Source: Chloroflexota bacterium
GTDB lineage: Bacteria > Chloroflexota > UBA11872
Direction of reading: 5' to 3'
Length of the DNA: 64,000 bases
Assembly: GCA_022821645.1 (NCBI GenBank)
Contig: JAJEDE010000021.1
Location: forward strand, 1-64,000
Shown in pieces: positions 43,490-52,859 of the stretch (position 1 is the first letter of the stretch; each line of letters begins with the position of its first letter). The notes beneath the pieces were generated by a model that saw only the letters and a program-made list of their open reading frames with translations, was not told the DNA's origin and ran no database searches. A program made the translations under genes and the position numbers.

Positions 43490-44398
43490 ATGCGTGTCGC
43501 CGTCAGCGGCTCGACCGGACTGATCGGGGCGGCGCTCGTGGCGAATCTGCACGCTGACGGTCACGAAGTCGTTCGCTTGGTACGACCCGCCACCAAAACC
43601 GTGCAGCCGGGTGACATTCGCTGGGATCCGCAGTCCGGCGAAATAGACCAGTCCGGGCTGGAAGGCACGGATGCCGTGGTGCATCTGGCCGGTGAGACGA
43701 TCAGCGCGTTGCGGTGGACGAATGACAAGCGACGCCGAATCCGCGAAAGCCGCGTGCGCGGAACCGACCTGTTGGCGCGCGCCATTGCGGGCTTGTCGCG
43801 AAAGCCCGAAGTTCTCGTTTGCGCTGGCGCGACTGGCTATTACGGTGACCGCGGCGACGAAGTACTGGATGAGGAAAGCCCACCAGGGCAGGGATTCCTC
43901 CCGGGTGTGTCCGTCGAATGGGAAGCCGCATCCCGGCCCGCCACCGAGACAGGAATCCGGGTTGCCATTGCTCGATTGGCGCCGGTAATCGATGCCCGAT
44001 CGCCCGTCGTGGCGCGAATGCGGCTGCCCGTGATGCTCGGGCTTGGCGGTTGGTTTGGGTCCGGCCGGCATTACTGGCCCTGGGTTGATCTTGCGGATGT
44101 GGTCGGCGCTATCCGTCTGGCGCTTGCGCGGGAGACGCTGAGCGGACCCGTTGTCGTGGCGGCACCGGAAACTGTGACCAACCGAGAATTCGTACAGACC
44201 ATGGCCCGCGAGTTGCGACGCCCGGCGATTCTTCCGATACCCTCGCCGATCCTTCGCGCGGCGCTTGGCGATTTTGCGCGGGAAGCGCTGCTCTCCAGCC
44301 AACGGGTCGTCCCGCGCAAGCTCCTGGACATTGGCTATGAGTTCCGGCAGCCCCAACTCGCTCCGGCGCTTCGCGCAGCGCTTCGACCGGACGACTAG
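43490..44398 (+). CDS. TIGR01777-family NAD(P)-dependent epimerase-like protein
   Basis: 302 residues. Starts MRVAVSGSTGLIGAALV with a GxxGxxG dinucleotide-binding motif and contains VVHLAGETISALRWT, CAGATGYYGDRGDEVLDEES and WPWVDLADVVGAIRLAL, characteristic of the YfcH/TIGR01777 family of short-chain dehydrogenase-like proteins of unknown substrate. It starts 16 bases after the desaturase stop. Confidence 0.9.
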   Translation: MRVAVSGSTGLIGAALVANLHADGHEVVRLVRPATKTVQPGDIRWDPQSGEIDQSGLEGTDAVVHLAGETISALRWTNDKRRRIRESRVRGTDLLARAIAGLSRKPEVLVCAGATGYYGDRGDEVLDEESPPGQGFLPGVSVEWEAASRPATETGIRVAIARLAPVIDARSPVVARMRLPVMLGLGGWFGSGRHYWPWVDLADVVGAIRLALARETLSGPVVVAAPETVTNREFVQTMARELRRPAILPIPSPILRAALGDFAREALLSSQRVVPRKLLDIGYEFRQPQLAPALRAALRPDD

Positions 44399-44442
44399 CG
44401 GCGGCTGTCCATGACGCGCTACTGCCCTCAGGCGCTGCTCTA

Positions 44443-46911
44443 GTGTTCGGACAGATTCGGTGGCCGGCGCGTCAGTTGATCCGACCGGCAAAGGCGGTCA
44501 GGCGTTTTCGCGTTGGCGTCGCAACTATCGCTGTCATCGCGCTGCTCGCGATTCCGTCAACGGCGACCGCGTCCGCTCCCGCAAGCTTTCCGCTTCAGCA
44601 AGGCTTCTTCTATACGCAGACCGGCGGTGGGAGTGGTCTTGGTTACGCGGTCGTCGATGACCGCAACGCTCAGTTCTGGACCGCCTACGAGGAATTCGGA
44701 GGTCATGAAACTCTTGGTTTTCCGATTTCGCAGCCCTGGCACGAAGCGCCGTTCGTCTACCAGGCGTTTCAACGGGCCGTGCTTCAGGCAGGCCCCGACG
44801 GCGAAGTTCGCCCAACCAACATCTATGACGTGATGTCCGCGGCGGGGCATGATCGTTGGCTGCTTGACTTCAAGGGCGTGCCGCCAGGCAGGCAGTTGCC
44901 AACCGACGCCGGTCCACTAGCTCGCCTTGAAGCGCTGGCCGTCGCCCCGGAAATCACCGACTTCTGGCGAGCCGCCCCGGACGCTCTTTCTCGATTCGGA
45001 CTGCCGCTGGGATACACGTCCACACCGGATGGAGGCGTGCTGCGATCCCAGCGAGCCGTCCTGCGCCTGCACAACGGGCAGGTTCGGCTGGCTCCGGCCG
45101 GCGACCACTTCAAACAGGCCGGGATGATTCCCTCGGGGGCGACCATACCGGTGGCCCCGCCGCACATTCCGCGACGACTGGTGGAAGCCCACAGTCCGCT
45201 GGTGACCAGCGTGGCCTTTGATCCATCAGGTTCCACGTTCGTTACCGGTGGTTTTGACCGTCGGGTCGTGATCTGGGACCGCGCGACCCTGACGCCGATC
45301 CATGAACTAGAGGGCCACTACGACGGCATCTACGAAGTCGCCTTCTCGCCCGACGGCTCGCTGGTCGCCAGCGCGTCGGAGGACGACACCGTACGGCTCT
45401 GGGATTCGCGCTCGGGCGAGCAGGTACAGGTGCTCCAGGCTGACGAGCGGTGGTTTACGAGCGTCGCGTTCAGTCCGGACGGATCACGGGTAGCTGCGAC
45501 GACCTACGCCGCGGCCCATGTGTGGAATGTGGCGACCGGTGAGCATTTTGCCGAGTTCGACGACATTGACGCTTGGTCAAATGGCGTCGCCTTCACACCT
45601 GACGGCGGAGGCCTGATTACCTCCGGTTGGGCCCGGGCGGATATCTGGGACATGGCAACGGGCGAGCGCCGGCTCGAGTTCGTCGACCAGCACTCGCGGG
45701 CCGTGCTATCCCTGGCCATCAGTCCCGATGGCACGCGCCTGGCAACTGGCGCCGACGACAACACGGCGGTGCTGTGGGATGCAACTAACGGATCGGCGCT
45801 GGCCACGCTCGCTGGACATAGCGACTCCGTCTGGCAGGTGGCCTTCAGCCCGGACGGGCGTCGAATGGCCACCTCCTCTAGCGACGGAACAGTGGGTGTG
45901 TGGGATGTCGCCACCGGGAGCAGGCTGTACAGCCTGACTGGCCACACGACTGACGTACAGGGGCTCAGCTTCAGCCCGGATGGCGAGATCCTGCTTTCCG
46001 GGAGTTGGGACGGAGACGTTGGCGTGTGGTTGACGGCGCTCTCGGAACTGGCCGCCGAAACCGCCCTGCCCGCGCCGGTCAATGCCGTGGACTACAGTCC
46101 CCACGGTACGTCGGTTGCCGCCGCCTTGGACGACGGCTCGCTCGTGATTGTCGGGACCGACGGTGCGATCCGCGCATCCATCGCCGCCCACGACCGGCCA
46201 GCGCGAGCCGTGGTCTATTCGCCGGACGGACATGTCGTGGCCTCCGGCGGAGACGACGGGCGGTTGCGGATTTGGGACTCATCCCAGGGGACGCTTCTAG
46301 CAGAGGCGCCAGCCGTGCCGGACAGCATCACCGCGCTGGAATTTACGTCGGACGGTCAGATCCTGGCCGGCGACGCGCGTGGCGTCGTACGAAGGTTGGA
46401 CGCGCGGAGCGGCGCCGAACTCTGGGTCGCCGCTGGACTTGCCGCTTCAGTCACATCGCTGGCCACGAATGGCGCAGGCCTTGCAGCCGCCGGCACGTTC
46501 CGTGAGGTCTTACTGCTGGATGCTGATACGGGTGTCGAGCGGTTGCGGCTGACGGGGTTCGACGACTGGATCCGGGCGATTCGCTTCGATCCGCAGGTCG
46601 CTGAAATGGCGCTGGCGGACGGCGACACGATCAAGATCCTGGCAAGCGGCTCCAACAGTCTGCTGCGAGAGATCGAGCCGGAGGCGGGGCTCATTACGTC
46701 GTTGGCCTATCAGCCGCACGGCGACGAGCTGGCCATTGGTGCCTATCAACGCGCATTCCTGCGCGATCCGACCGGCAGCATCGAGCTCGGTCGTGCCATC
46801 GACGCCCATATCGACTGGATCCGAGCGCTCGCCTACAGCCCCGACGGCGCGCTGCTGGCCACGGTAGGGGACGACCGAGACCTGCGTTTCTGGATCACCC
46901 GCGCGGACTGA
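44443..46911 (+). CDS. secreted WD40-repeat protein with LGFP-like N-terminal modules
   Basis: 822 residues. GTG start, then a signal peptide (VATIAVIALLAIPSTATASA). Residues about 45-240 hold two modules of the GGxxxLGFP...QxFxRA type (FGGHETLGFPISQPWHEAP; LSRFGLPLGYTSTPDGG), which I associate with Chloroflexota. The remainder has 14 WD repeats ending in WD-like pairs (VIWDRATL, RLWDSRSG, GVWDVATG and others), consistent with two seven-bladed propellers. It is probably a protein-binding scaffold at the cell surface. Confidence 0.88.
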   Translation: MFGQIRWPARQLIRPAKAVRRFRVGVATIAVIALLAIPSTATASAPASFPLQQGFFYTQTGGGSGLGYAVVDDRNAQFWTAYEEFGGHETLGFPISQPWHEAPFVYQAFQRAVLQAGPDGEVRPTNIYDVMSAAGHDRWLLDFKGVPPGRQLPTDAGPLARLEALAVAPEITDFWRAAPDALSRFGLPLGYTSTPDGGVLRSQRAVLRLHNGQVRLAPAGDHFKQAGMIPSGATIPVAPPHIPRRLVEAHSPLVTSVAFDPSGSTFVTGGFDRRVVIWDRATLTPIHELEGHYDGIYEVAFSPDGSLVASASEDDTVRLWDSRSGEQVQVLQADERWFTSVAFSPDGSRVAATTYAAAHVWNVATGEHFAEFDDIDAWSNGVAFTPDGGGLITSGWARADIWDMATGERRLEFVDQHSRAVLSLAISPDGTRLATGADDNTAVLWDATNGSALATLAGHSDSVWQVAFSPDGRRMATSSSDGTVGVWDVATGSRLYSLTGHTTDVQGLSFSPDGEILLSGSWDGDVGVWLTALSELAAETALPAPVNAVDYSPHGTSVAAALDDGSLVIVGTDGAIRASIAAHDRPARAVVYSPDGHVVASGGDDGRLRIWDSSQGTLLAEAPAVPDSITALEFTSDGQILAGDARGVVRRLDARSGAELWVAAGLAASVTSLATNGAGLAAAGTFREVLLLDADTGVERLRLTGFDDWIRAIRFDPQVAEMALADGDTIKILASGSNSLLREIEPEAGLITSLAYQPHGDELAIGAYQRAFLRDPTGSIELGRAIDAHIDWIRALAYSPDGALLATVGDDRDLRFWITRAD

Positions 46912-47001
46912 CCGCACCCGATCGACGGACTAGAGCAGATCGACATCTGGCTGACGGTCGTCACAGGTTTAGCGGCTGCCGCTGCCGGCGCGTGGATCTG
47001 G

Positions 47002-48135
47002 TTGCTGCTCCGTCGCGGATGGTATTGGCGAACCGACGTGCGACTCCCGGAATCGCCACCGCGATTGAAGCCGGACCGCTGGCCTGCCGTGACCGTGGTA
47101 GTGCCTGCGCGCAATGAAGCGGCAGTGCTTCCGTCCACGCTGCCCACGCTGCTGGACCAGGACTATCCCGGCCGCTTCGAGATCGTCGTGGTGGACGACT
47201 CCAGCACTGACGGTACCGCGAACGTTGCCTCAGGCCTTGGCGCCGGATCCACCGGCCCAGGAGTACACGTCGTCGCGGCCTCTCCGCTTCACGAAGGATG
47301 GGCCGGCAAGGTCTGGGCCATGCACACCGGGGCAACGTCCGACCCGGCCCGACGCTGCGACTACATCCTCCTGACGGACGCCGACATCGCGCATCCACCC
47401 GACCTCGTGCGGCGCCTGGTTGGCATGGCCGAACGCCGCGATCTGGACCTGGCATCGGTAATGGCCCACCTGCGCGCGGTCACGCCCTTCGAGCGACTGC
47501 TGGTGCCGGCATTCGTGTACTTCTTTGGACTGCTCTACCCCTTCCGTTGGTCGAACAACCCTTGGAGCCGGACGGCCGCCGCCGCCGGCGGGTGTGTGCT
47601 GGTCAAACGGCGCGCGCTCGATCGGATCGGCGGTTTCGAATCAATCCGCGGCAAGATCATCGACGACTGCGCCCTGGCCGCCCGCATCAAGCAGGCTGGC
47701 GGCCAAACCTGGCTCGGACTGGGACGCGACGTCCGCAGCGTGCGCGGCTACGCCGGACTATCCGGCGTCTGGCACGTCGTGGCGCGCACGGCCTACACCC
47801 AGCTGGCCTACTCGCCCGTGCGACTCCTGGGCACCGTCGTTGCTCTGCTCCTGGCCTTCGCGGCGCCGCCGATCGCGGTCGTTGGCGCGGGCCTCGGGCT
47901 CCTGACCGAAGCCGCCCTGCAGCCGTCGTTGGCGGCACTCGCACTTGGAGTCCTTGGATGGGGCCTCATGACCTTTAGCTACCTACCGATGACCCGCTGG
48001 TACGGCGGCCCGGCGCTGCTCGCCGTCACGCTGCCGCTCTCCGCTGTCGTCTACGTCGCCATGACGCTGGACTCGGCGCGGCGGCACTATGCCGGCGTTG
48101 GCGGCGGCTGGAAGGGACGAACCTACGGTCGCTAG
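47002..48135 (+). CDS. hpnB: hopene-associated glycosyltransferase HpnB
   Basis: 377 residues from the first canonical start (TTG 47002), a family-2 glycosyltransferase. VVVPARNEAAVLPSTLPTLL, VVVDDSSTDGTANVA and DYILLTDADIAHPPDLV form the nucleotide-sugar/metal site. FVYFFGLLYPFRWSNNP, AAAGGCVLVKRRALDRIGG and IDDCALAARIKQAGG match HpnB. Three C-terminal membrane helices follow. The reading frame continues upstream to 46912 and encodes a good membrane helix (IDIWLTVVTGLAAAAAGAWI), but has no ATG, GTG or TTG, so the true start is probably upstream at an unusual codon. No squalene-hopene cyclase is in the window. Confidence 0.88.
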   Translation: MLLRRGWYWRTDVRLPESPPRLKPDRWPAVTVVVPARNEAAVLPSTLPTLLDQDYPGRFEIVVVDDSSTDGTANVASGLGAGSTGPGVHVVAASPLHEGWAGKVWAMHTGATSDPARRCDYILLTDADIAHPPDLVRRLVGMAERRDLDLASVMAHLRAVTPFERLLVPAFVYFFGLLYPFRWSNNPWSRTAAAAGGCVLVKRRALDRIGGFESIRGKIIDDCALAARIKQAGGQTWLGLGRDVRSVRGYAGLSGVWHVVARTAYTQLAYSPVRLLGTVVALLLAFAAPPIAVVGAGLGLLTEAALQPSLAALALGVLGWGLMTFSYLPMTRWYGGPALLAVTLPLSAVVYVAMTLDSARRHYAGVGGGWKGRTYGR

Positions 48136-48273
48136 TGGAGCGAAGATCGAGCGGTTGACCACTGGCCAACCTAGTGACCACACCAATAATCGAGCGAGCA
48201 GGCACTCACCCCGGATAGTCGACGCTAGATGTCCGGTCTAGACTGCCGCGGCTGCCCCGGTGGAGCACACCCC

Positions 48274-49503
48274 ATGCAGATCGATCCCGGGCAACTCCTG
48301 GACGACGGCTTCGTGATTCTGAAGAACGTCGTTCCGCCCGAACGGTTGGACGAGCTGCGGGCCAGCTTCGAAACGCTGGTGGACCGGCAGCAGGCAAATT
48401 GGGCACGCGATCCCGACGACCCGGGCTGCTTCGCCTACGCGGCCAAGCAGCCTCGCCTCGCGTTTCAGACCGTCATAGATGCGGCGACGGCCAACACGGT
48501 GGAGTTTTGTCTCCATGAACACACGCTCGGTGTAAGCCGGCAGGCGCTCGGCACCCGCGACGTTGGGCTGAAGCAGATGATTCTGCTGTGCAACCCGGAG
48601 ACCGCGTATGGACCGGATCTGTGGCATCGCGATGTAAGTCACGGGCCAACAAACAACGCTCCCCTGGCGGGTCTACAGGCCGACATGCTGGCCAACGGTC
48701 CAAGCTCCGTGCAGTGGAACATTCCGCTGTACGACGATGATGTGCTGTGGGTCGTCCCCGGCAGTCATCGCCGTCTGAACACGGCACGGGAGAACCAGGA
48801 GCTCCTGAACGACCCCCGCGCCAAGCTGTCTGACTGTAGGCAGGTCAGGCTCAAGGCCGGCGATGGGGTGATCTACATCAACACCATCCTGCATTGGCCC
48901 AGCAACTACAGCACTAGGCTGCGGCGCATCATCCATCTCAGGTACACCTCATTCGGCGGTCAGCTCTATCCGTACGGCTCCCGCTTCCTTTGGGAACCGG
49001 GATTCGTCAAGCATCTGTCGCCGGAGGGACAAGCGGGCTTCCGCCGGTTCATTGAACTGGCTGAACGCGAGGACGATCGGATCGAGGCCTTCTATCGCGC
49101 GATTCTCGACCAGGATCCGGAGGCATTCCGCCAAGCGCTGGCCCTGCTGCATCCAGGCCAAACCGGGCGGATGGTCTGCGTGGTCCTCCTGTCCAAACTG
49201 GCTCGCCGGATCGGCGCACTGAAGCGCCCGGAACTAGCCAACCTGCCGGAACGCGAGCGCGCGTCGGCCGTAGGTGAGCAAACCTTCAGCATCGGCAATC
49301 TCGAGGCCCTGGCCCGGCGCTTCACCCCCGCCGAAACGAAGCTGCTCGGACAGCGCTTCGCACCGCTGGATTCCCGGCTCCAAACGGAGACCGAGCACTT
49401 CGTGCCAAGTCTCGCGAGCAAACCTTCCCGCTGGGCGCAAGAGCACATGCCCGCCGACTTTGACCTGGACGACTTCATCGCCAGCTGGAGCCAAGCCGCC
49501 TAG
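48274..49503 (+). CDS. PhyH-like dioxygenase, long form
   Basis: 409 residues. LLDDGFVILKNVVPPERLDEL, WHRDVSHGPTNN (H-x-D iron ligands), VPGSHRRLN and INTILHWPSNYSTRLRRIIHL (distal His and Arg) mark the phytanoyl-CoA dioxygenase family. It has about 140 extra C-terminal residues over the 23935 and 24764 paralogues. The ATG at 48274 has GGTGGAG 8 bases upstream, an earlier ATG at 48229 being less likely. No cotranscribed partner. Confidence 0.88.
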   Translation: MQIDPGQLLDDGFVILKNVVPPERLDELRASFETLVDRQQANWARDPDDPGCFAYAAKQPRLAFQTVIDAATANTVEFCLHEHTLGVSRQALGTRDVGLKQMILLCNPETAYGPDLWHRDVSHGPTNNAPLAGLQADMLANGPSSVQWNIPLYDDDVLWVVPGSHRRLNTARENQELLNDPRAKLSDCRQVRLKAGDGVIYINTILHWPSNYSTRLRRIIHLRYTSFGGQLYPYGSRFLWEPGFVKHLSPEGQAGFRRFIELAEREDDRIEAFYRAILDQDPEAFRQALALLHPGQTGRMVCVVLLSKLARRIGALKRPELANLPERERASAVGEQTFSIGNLEALARRFTPAETKLLGQRFAPLDSRLQTETEHFVPSLASKPSRWAQEHMPADFDLDDFIASWSQAA

Positions 49504-49554
49504 GTCTAACGCAGACAACTTTGGATGGCGCCTTCGCGTAGCAAGTCTGGATGC

Positions 49555-49631
49555 TGGTCGGGGCGGCCGGATTTGAACCGGCGACCTCCTGACCCCCAGT
49601 CAGGTGCGCTACCAGCCTGCGCCACGCCCCG
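49555..49631 (-). tRNA. tRNA-Pro (anticodon GGG)
   Basis: A full 77-base cloverleaf with encoded CCA. The acceptor stem CGGGGCG/CGCCCCG, D stem GCGC/GCGC, anticodon arm CCTGA-CTGGGGG-TCAGG (anticodon GGG), 5-base variable loop and T arm GCCGG-TTCAAAT-CCGGC all pair perfectly. The first base C1 and discriminator A73 are normal for bacterial tRNA-Pro. Confidence 0.97.
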
Positions 49632-49645
49632 AGTGCGCGAGTCTA

Positions 49646-50680
49646 TCAGCGAGCGTCCGAGGCAGTTCTCGGATCGTCGGTCGCCACCGCCTGCCGCAAC
49701 CGCCGCTGGCGTCGCCATATGTCCCACGGCCACGACGGGCCGTTGACATACGGACGGATGTCATCCCAGGCAATGCGCCGGCGGGCCGCCACTTGCTTTC
49801 GCTGCTTCAGCACCTCCCCCAGCGAGCGCAGCCCGGCCAGCCGCCCGCGCAACGCCGCCAGGCTCCGCTGGCGCGTCATCGTGATCGGCAGCGAGGCCAG
49901 GTCGTAAGCCACCAACAGCGGCCCGTACATCAAGAGCGCGCGCGTCGGATGGTTCTTGGCGATCGTCCAGACCTTGTTGCGACCCAGGTGAAACGTCTTG
50001 AACGGCGACTCTTCGGTTCCCGTTGCCGAGTGCGCATGCACCACCCGCGCTTCCGGCACATAGCGCGCGGTCCAGCCCAACCAACGGGCGCGCCATGCCA
50101 GGTCCACATCCTCCAGGTAGGCGAAGAACGTCGGATCGAATCCGCCAGTCTCGTCCAGCAGTGCCTTCCGATACAGCGCTGCCCCGGCGCATGCGCCGAA
50201 GATCTCTCCGGCGGTATCAACACCAACCGGCTCCGCGTTGTGCCGGTCCCACGCAATGCCCAGCACGTCCGTCACCACGCCGGCCGAATCGATGATGTTG
50301 GGATCCCGGTCCAGCACGATTCGGCTGCCGAACGACCCCGCCTCGGGATGCCTATGTGCGGCCTGAACCAGCGAGCGCAGCCAGTCTGGGTCGGGGACCG
50401 CATCGTTGTTGAGGGTTGCCACCAAGTCCGCCCGCGCCAATCCAAACCCGATGTTGTTGGCCTCGGAGAACCCGTGATTGGACTCCAGGCGTTTCAGAAC
50501 AGTTCGGGGATACGCCTCGGCAATCCACTCCGCCGTACCGTCCGTGCTGCCGTTCTCGACGACGATGGTCTCGAACCTTACGCCGGTCTGGCCTCGCAGC
50601 GCCGGTAGACAGCGCTGCAAGTGGCGCAACCCATTCCAGGTCACGATCACCACCGAAGCTTCGGGCCGGCCGCTCACCAT
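49646..50680 (-). CDS. family-2 glycosyltransferase (rhamnosyltransferase-like)
   Basis: 344 residues. SVVIVTWNGLRHLQRCLPAL, TIVVENGSTDGTAEWI, ATLNNDAVPDPDWLRSL and FFAYLEDVDLAWRARWLGW are typical of WbbL/rhamnosyltransferase-type GT2 enzymes. A C-terminal hydrophobic segment suggests membrane association. It probably works in cell-surface polysaccharide assembly. The tRNA gene lies just downstream, on the same strand. Confidence 0.9.
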   Translation of the reverse strand: MVSGRPEASVVIVTWNGLRHLQRCLPALRGQTGVRFETIVVENGSTDGTAEWIAEAYPRTVLKRLESNHGFSEANNIGFGLARADLVATLNNDAVPDPDWLRSLVQAAHRHPEAGSFGSRIVLDRDPNIIDSAGVVTDVLGIAWDRHNAEPVGVDTAGEIFGACAGAALYRKALLDETGGFDPTFFAYLEDVDLAWRARWLGWTARYVPEARVVHAHSATGTEESPFKTFHLGRNKVWTIAKNHPTRALLMYGPLLVAYDLASLPITMTRQRSLAALRGRLAGLRSLGEVLKQRKQVAARRRIAWDDIRPYVNGPSWPWDIWRRQRRLRQAVATDDPRTASDAR

Positions 50681-50764
50681 GCGCGCAGTCTTTGCCTGCC
50701 GGCTGTCCCAGCGCTCAGAGACCCTTGACGGACCGCGTTTAGGATTGCGCGAACACTATTCAGC

Positions 50765-51631
50765 ATGCGGCTCGATATGCAACGGCAACTCCGGTCAATC
50801 TCTCCCACACAGCTACGCACGTACGACACCTGTCCGCTCCAGTATCGGATGCGCTACCTGGATCGGGTGCCGACCACTGACTCGCCGGCGTCACTCGTCG
50901 GTCAGGCGGTCCACGCCGCCCTGGAGCGCAACTTTCTGGAGAAACGCCACAGCGGCTACGACCTGGATCTGGATGAGGCCGCCGAGATCTACGACGACGT
51001 TTGGGACGCCAGACTTCCACCCGGAGCCGCAGCCGGACCATTGGCGGACGAGTTCGAGGAAGCCTACGCCTCAGGTCAATCGATCCTGGAGCTCTACCTG
51101 ACCGAGATCGCGCCCTCGGTCATTCCACACCTGATCGAGCACCGATTCAGGTTCGACATCCCAGGTGTCCAGGTCCAACTCGTCGGCACCGTCGACCTCA
51201 TCGACCGCAACGGCGTCGTGATCGACCACAAGACCTCGTGGCGGGCCTATCCCGAGTCATATCCCGATCGGGACCTGCAACTCCAGTGCTACGCGATCGG
51301 CTACGGAGTCTTCAGGGCCGGCTCTCGGATTCGTCCAGGCAGCCTGCCCGCGCCCTTCTTCATTCCCCAGGTACGGGTCGATGTGCTGGTTCGCGAAGAC
51401 CCGCCATTCGTCCAGCAGCTACATGGGACATACGGCCGCGAGGACCTCGAACAGTTCGCGGCCCGAGCAACTGAAATCGTTGTTGGCATTGAGGCGAGCC
51501 AATTCGATCCGTTCTGGCAAGCGCCGAATCGGGCCGAGGACTCTCAGGTCTGCCGCCGCTGTCCCTACGGGCAGATCTGCGACGCGTCCCTCGTGCGCGA
51601 CGAGCTACTGGAGAACGGCGGCCAGGATTGA
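50765..51631 (+). CDS. PD-(D/E)XK nuclease with Fe-S cysteine cluster (Cas4/RecB-like)
   Basis: 288 residues. Catalytic segments GTVDLIDRNG and VVIDHKTSW (Asp ... Asp-x-Lys), then DLQLQCYAIGYG (motif QxxxY). A first Cys (YDTCPLQYRMRY) and a C-terminal C-x2-C-x5-C (CRRCPYGQIC) form the 4-Cys Fe-S arrangement of Cas4 and AddB-type nucleases. No CRISPR array or cas gene is nearby. A role in DNA repair or processing is likely. It ends overlapping secG tail to tail by 27 bases. Confidence 0.9.
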   Translation: MRLDMQRQLRSISPTQLRTYDTCPLQYRMRYLDRVPTTDSPASLVGQAVHAALERNFLEKRHSGYDLDLDEAAEIYDDVWDARLPPGAAAGPLADEFEEAYASGQSILELYLTEIAPSVIPHLIEHRFRFDIPGVQVQLVGTVDLIDRNGVVIDHKTSWRAYPESYPDRDLQLQCYAIGYGVFRAGSRIRPGSLPAPFFIPQVRVDVLVREDPPFVQQLHGTYGREDLEQFAARATEIVVGIEASQFDPFWQAPNRAEDSQVCRRCPYGQICDASLVRDELLENGGQD

Positions 51632-51826
51632 AACGAGGAAGAAAAGGGCCGAAGCGCCGATCGTGAAGTTAAACGTCAGCCGGTCCACCCCGCGCCTGGC
51701 ATGAAAGAACGAACTGTCGCTCCCGCCCAGAGCCGAGCCCATCCCCGTGTTCCGCAACTGGATCAAAACTGCGGCAATCACGATCACGGAAAGCACCAAC
51801 TGGGCAAGCTGCAAGGGCGCATTCAT
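51605..51826 (-). CDS. secG: preprotein translocase subunit SecG
   Basis: 73 residues with two membrane helices (LAQLVLSVIVIAAVLIQL, FTIGASALFFLVSILAAV) and the SecG centre GMGSALGGSDSSFF. The length is usual for SecG. The ATG at 51826 is 4 bases after the pdxA2 stop, so it is cotranscribed with catabolic genes, an unusual position for secG. Confidence 0.93.
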   Translation of the reverse strand: MNAPLQLAQLVLSVIVIAAVLIQLRNTGMGSALGGSDSSFFHARRGVDRLTFNFTIGASALFFLVSILAAVLQ

Positions 51827-51830
51827 CAGA

Positions 51831-52859
51831 TCAGGCAGTCTCCGGGGCCGCCGAACGTCCGTCGCTGACGGCCATGGTGGCGGCAATCTCAATGGCCATC
51901 TCCATACTATCCGGCTGAGCGATGCCTTGCCCGGCAATGTCAAACGCCGTGCCGTGGTCCACGCTGGTACGAATGATTGGCAGGCCGACGGATACGTTGA
52001 TGCCGTCAAAGAAGCCGGCCACCTTCACGGCCACGTGTCCCTGGTCGTGATACATCGCCACCACGCCGTCGAACGCCCCGTCGCGCGCGCGGTTGAACAC
52101 GGTGTCGCCCGGCTCGGGCCCCGCCACGTCCAGGCCGTCATTGCGCGCGTCCTCGATGGCGGGCCGAATAAACGCGTCGTCCTCATGTCCGAATAGTCCG
52201 CCTTCGCCGGCGTGCGGATTGAGCCCGCAAACGGCGATGCGCGGCTCTGGAATGGCCATCATCCGCAGCGTCGCATCCAGCAGCCCAATCACGTGCCGCA
52301 CGTTTTCCGGCGTAACGCGTTCGATGGCCTCGCGAAGCGAGACGTGCGTACTGTTGTGGATCACCCGGAGCCCCGGCGCCACCAGCAACATACGCGCGCC
52401 AGGTGCGTCCGTCAGGTCGGCCAACAACTCCGTGTGCCCCGCATAGTGGTATCCGGCGGCGTTGATGGCGGCCTTGTTAATCGGGGCGGTGACGATTGCC
52501 GCCACGCGGTCGTTGAGTGCGAGTTTCGTCGCCTCGATGACGGCTTCTGCTGCCGCGGCGCCGGCGCGCACGTCCACGGTTCCCACCGGCACGTCACCCA
52601 GATCCCGTCCCCAGGGGTCGTACACCTGGATACCAGCAGACGCCCGGTCCAATGCGTCCAGGTCCGTGGCGGCGACGTTGAGCCCCACCGCACCGGCGGC
52701 CCGTTCCATCGTCTGCAAGTCACCGACCACCACGGCGCGACAGGCTGCCCGGGTTTTCGGGTTCGCCAGCGCCTTCGCCGTGATCTCGGGTCCCACACCC
52801 GCCGGGTCCCCCATGGTGACGGCAATGAGCGGACGCTGGTCGGTAGAACCTGACGTCAT
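51831..52859 (-). CDS. pdxA2: PdxA2-type 4-phospho-acid dehydrogenase
   Basis: 342 residues. PLIAVTMGDPAGVGPEI, TAPINKAAINAAGYHYAGHTELL, HVSLREAIERV, GLNPHAGEGGLFG and AMYHDQGHVAVKV are the metal- and substrate-binding segments of the PdxA family. Its overlap with the DUF1537-type kinase gene (ATGA at 52856-52859) marks the PdxA2 subgroup, which oxidises four-carbon aldonate 4-phosphates, rather than the vitamin B6 enzyme. Confidence 0.9.
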   Translation of the reverse strand: MTSGSTDQRPLIAVTMGDPAGVGPEITAKALANPKTRAACRAVVVGDLQTMERAAGAVGLNVAATDLDALDRASAGIQVYDPWGRDLGDVPVGTVDVRAGAAAAEAVIEATKLALNDRVAAIVTAPINKAAINAAGYHYAGHTELLADLTDAPGARMLLVAPGLRVIHNSTHVSLREAIERVTPENVRHVIGLLDATLRMMAIPEPRIAVCGLNPHAGEGGLFGHEDDAFIRPAIEDARNDGLDVAGPEPGDTVFNRARDGAFDGVVAMYHDQGHVAVKVAGFFDGINVSVGLPIIRTSVDHGTAFDIAGQGIAQPDSMEMAIEIAATMAVSDGRSAAPETA

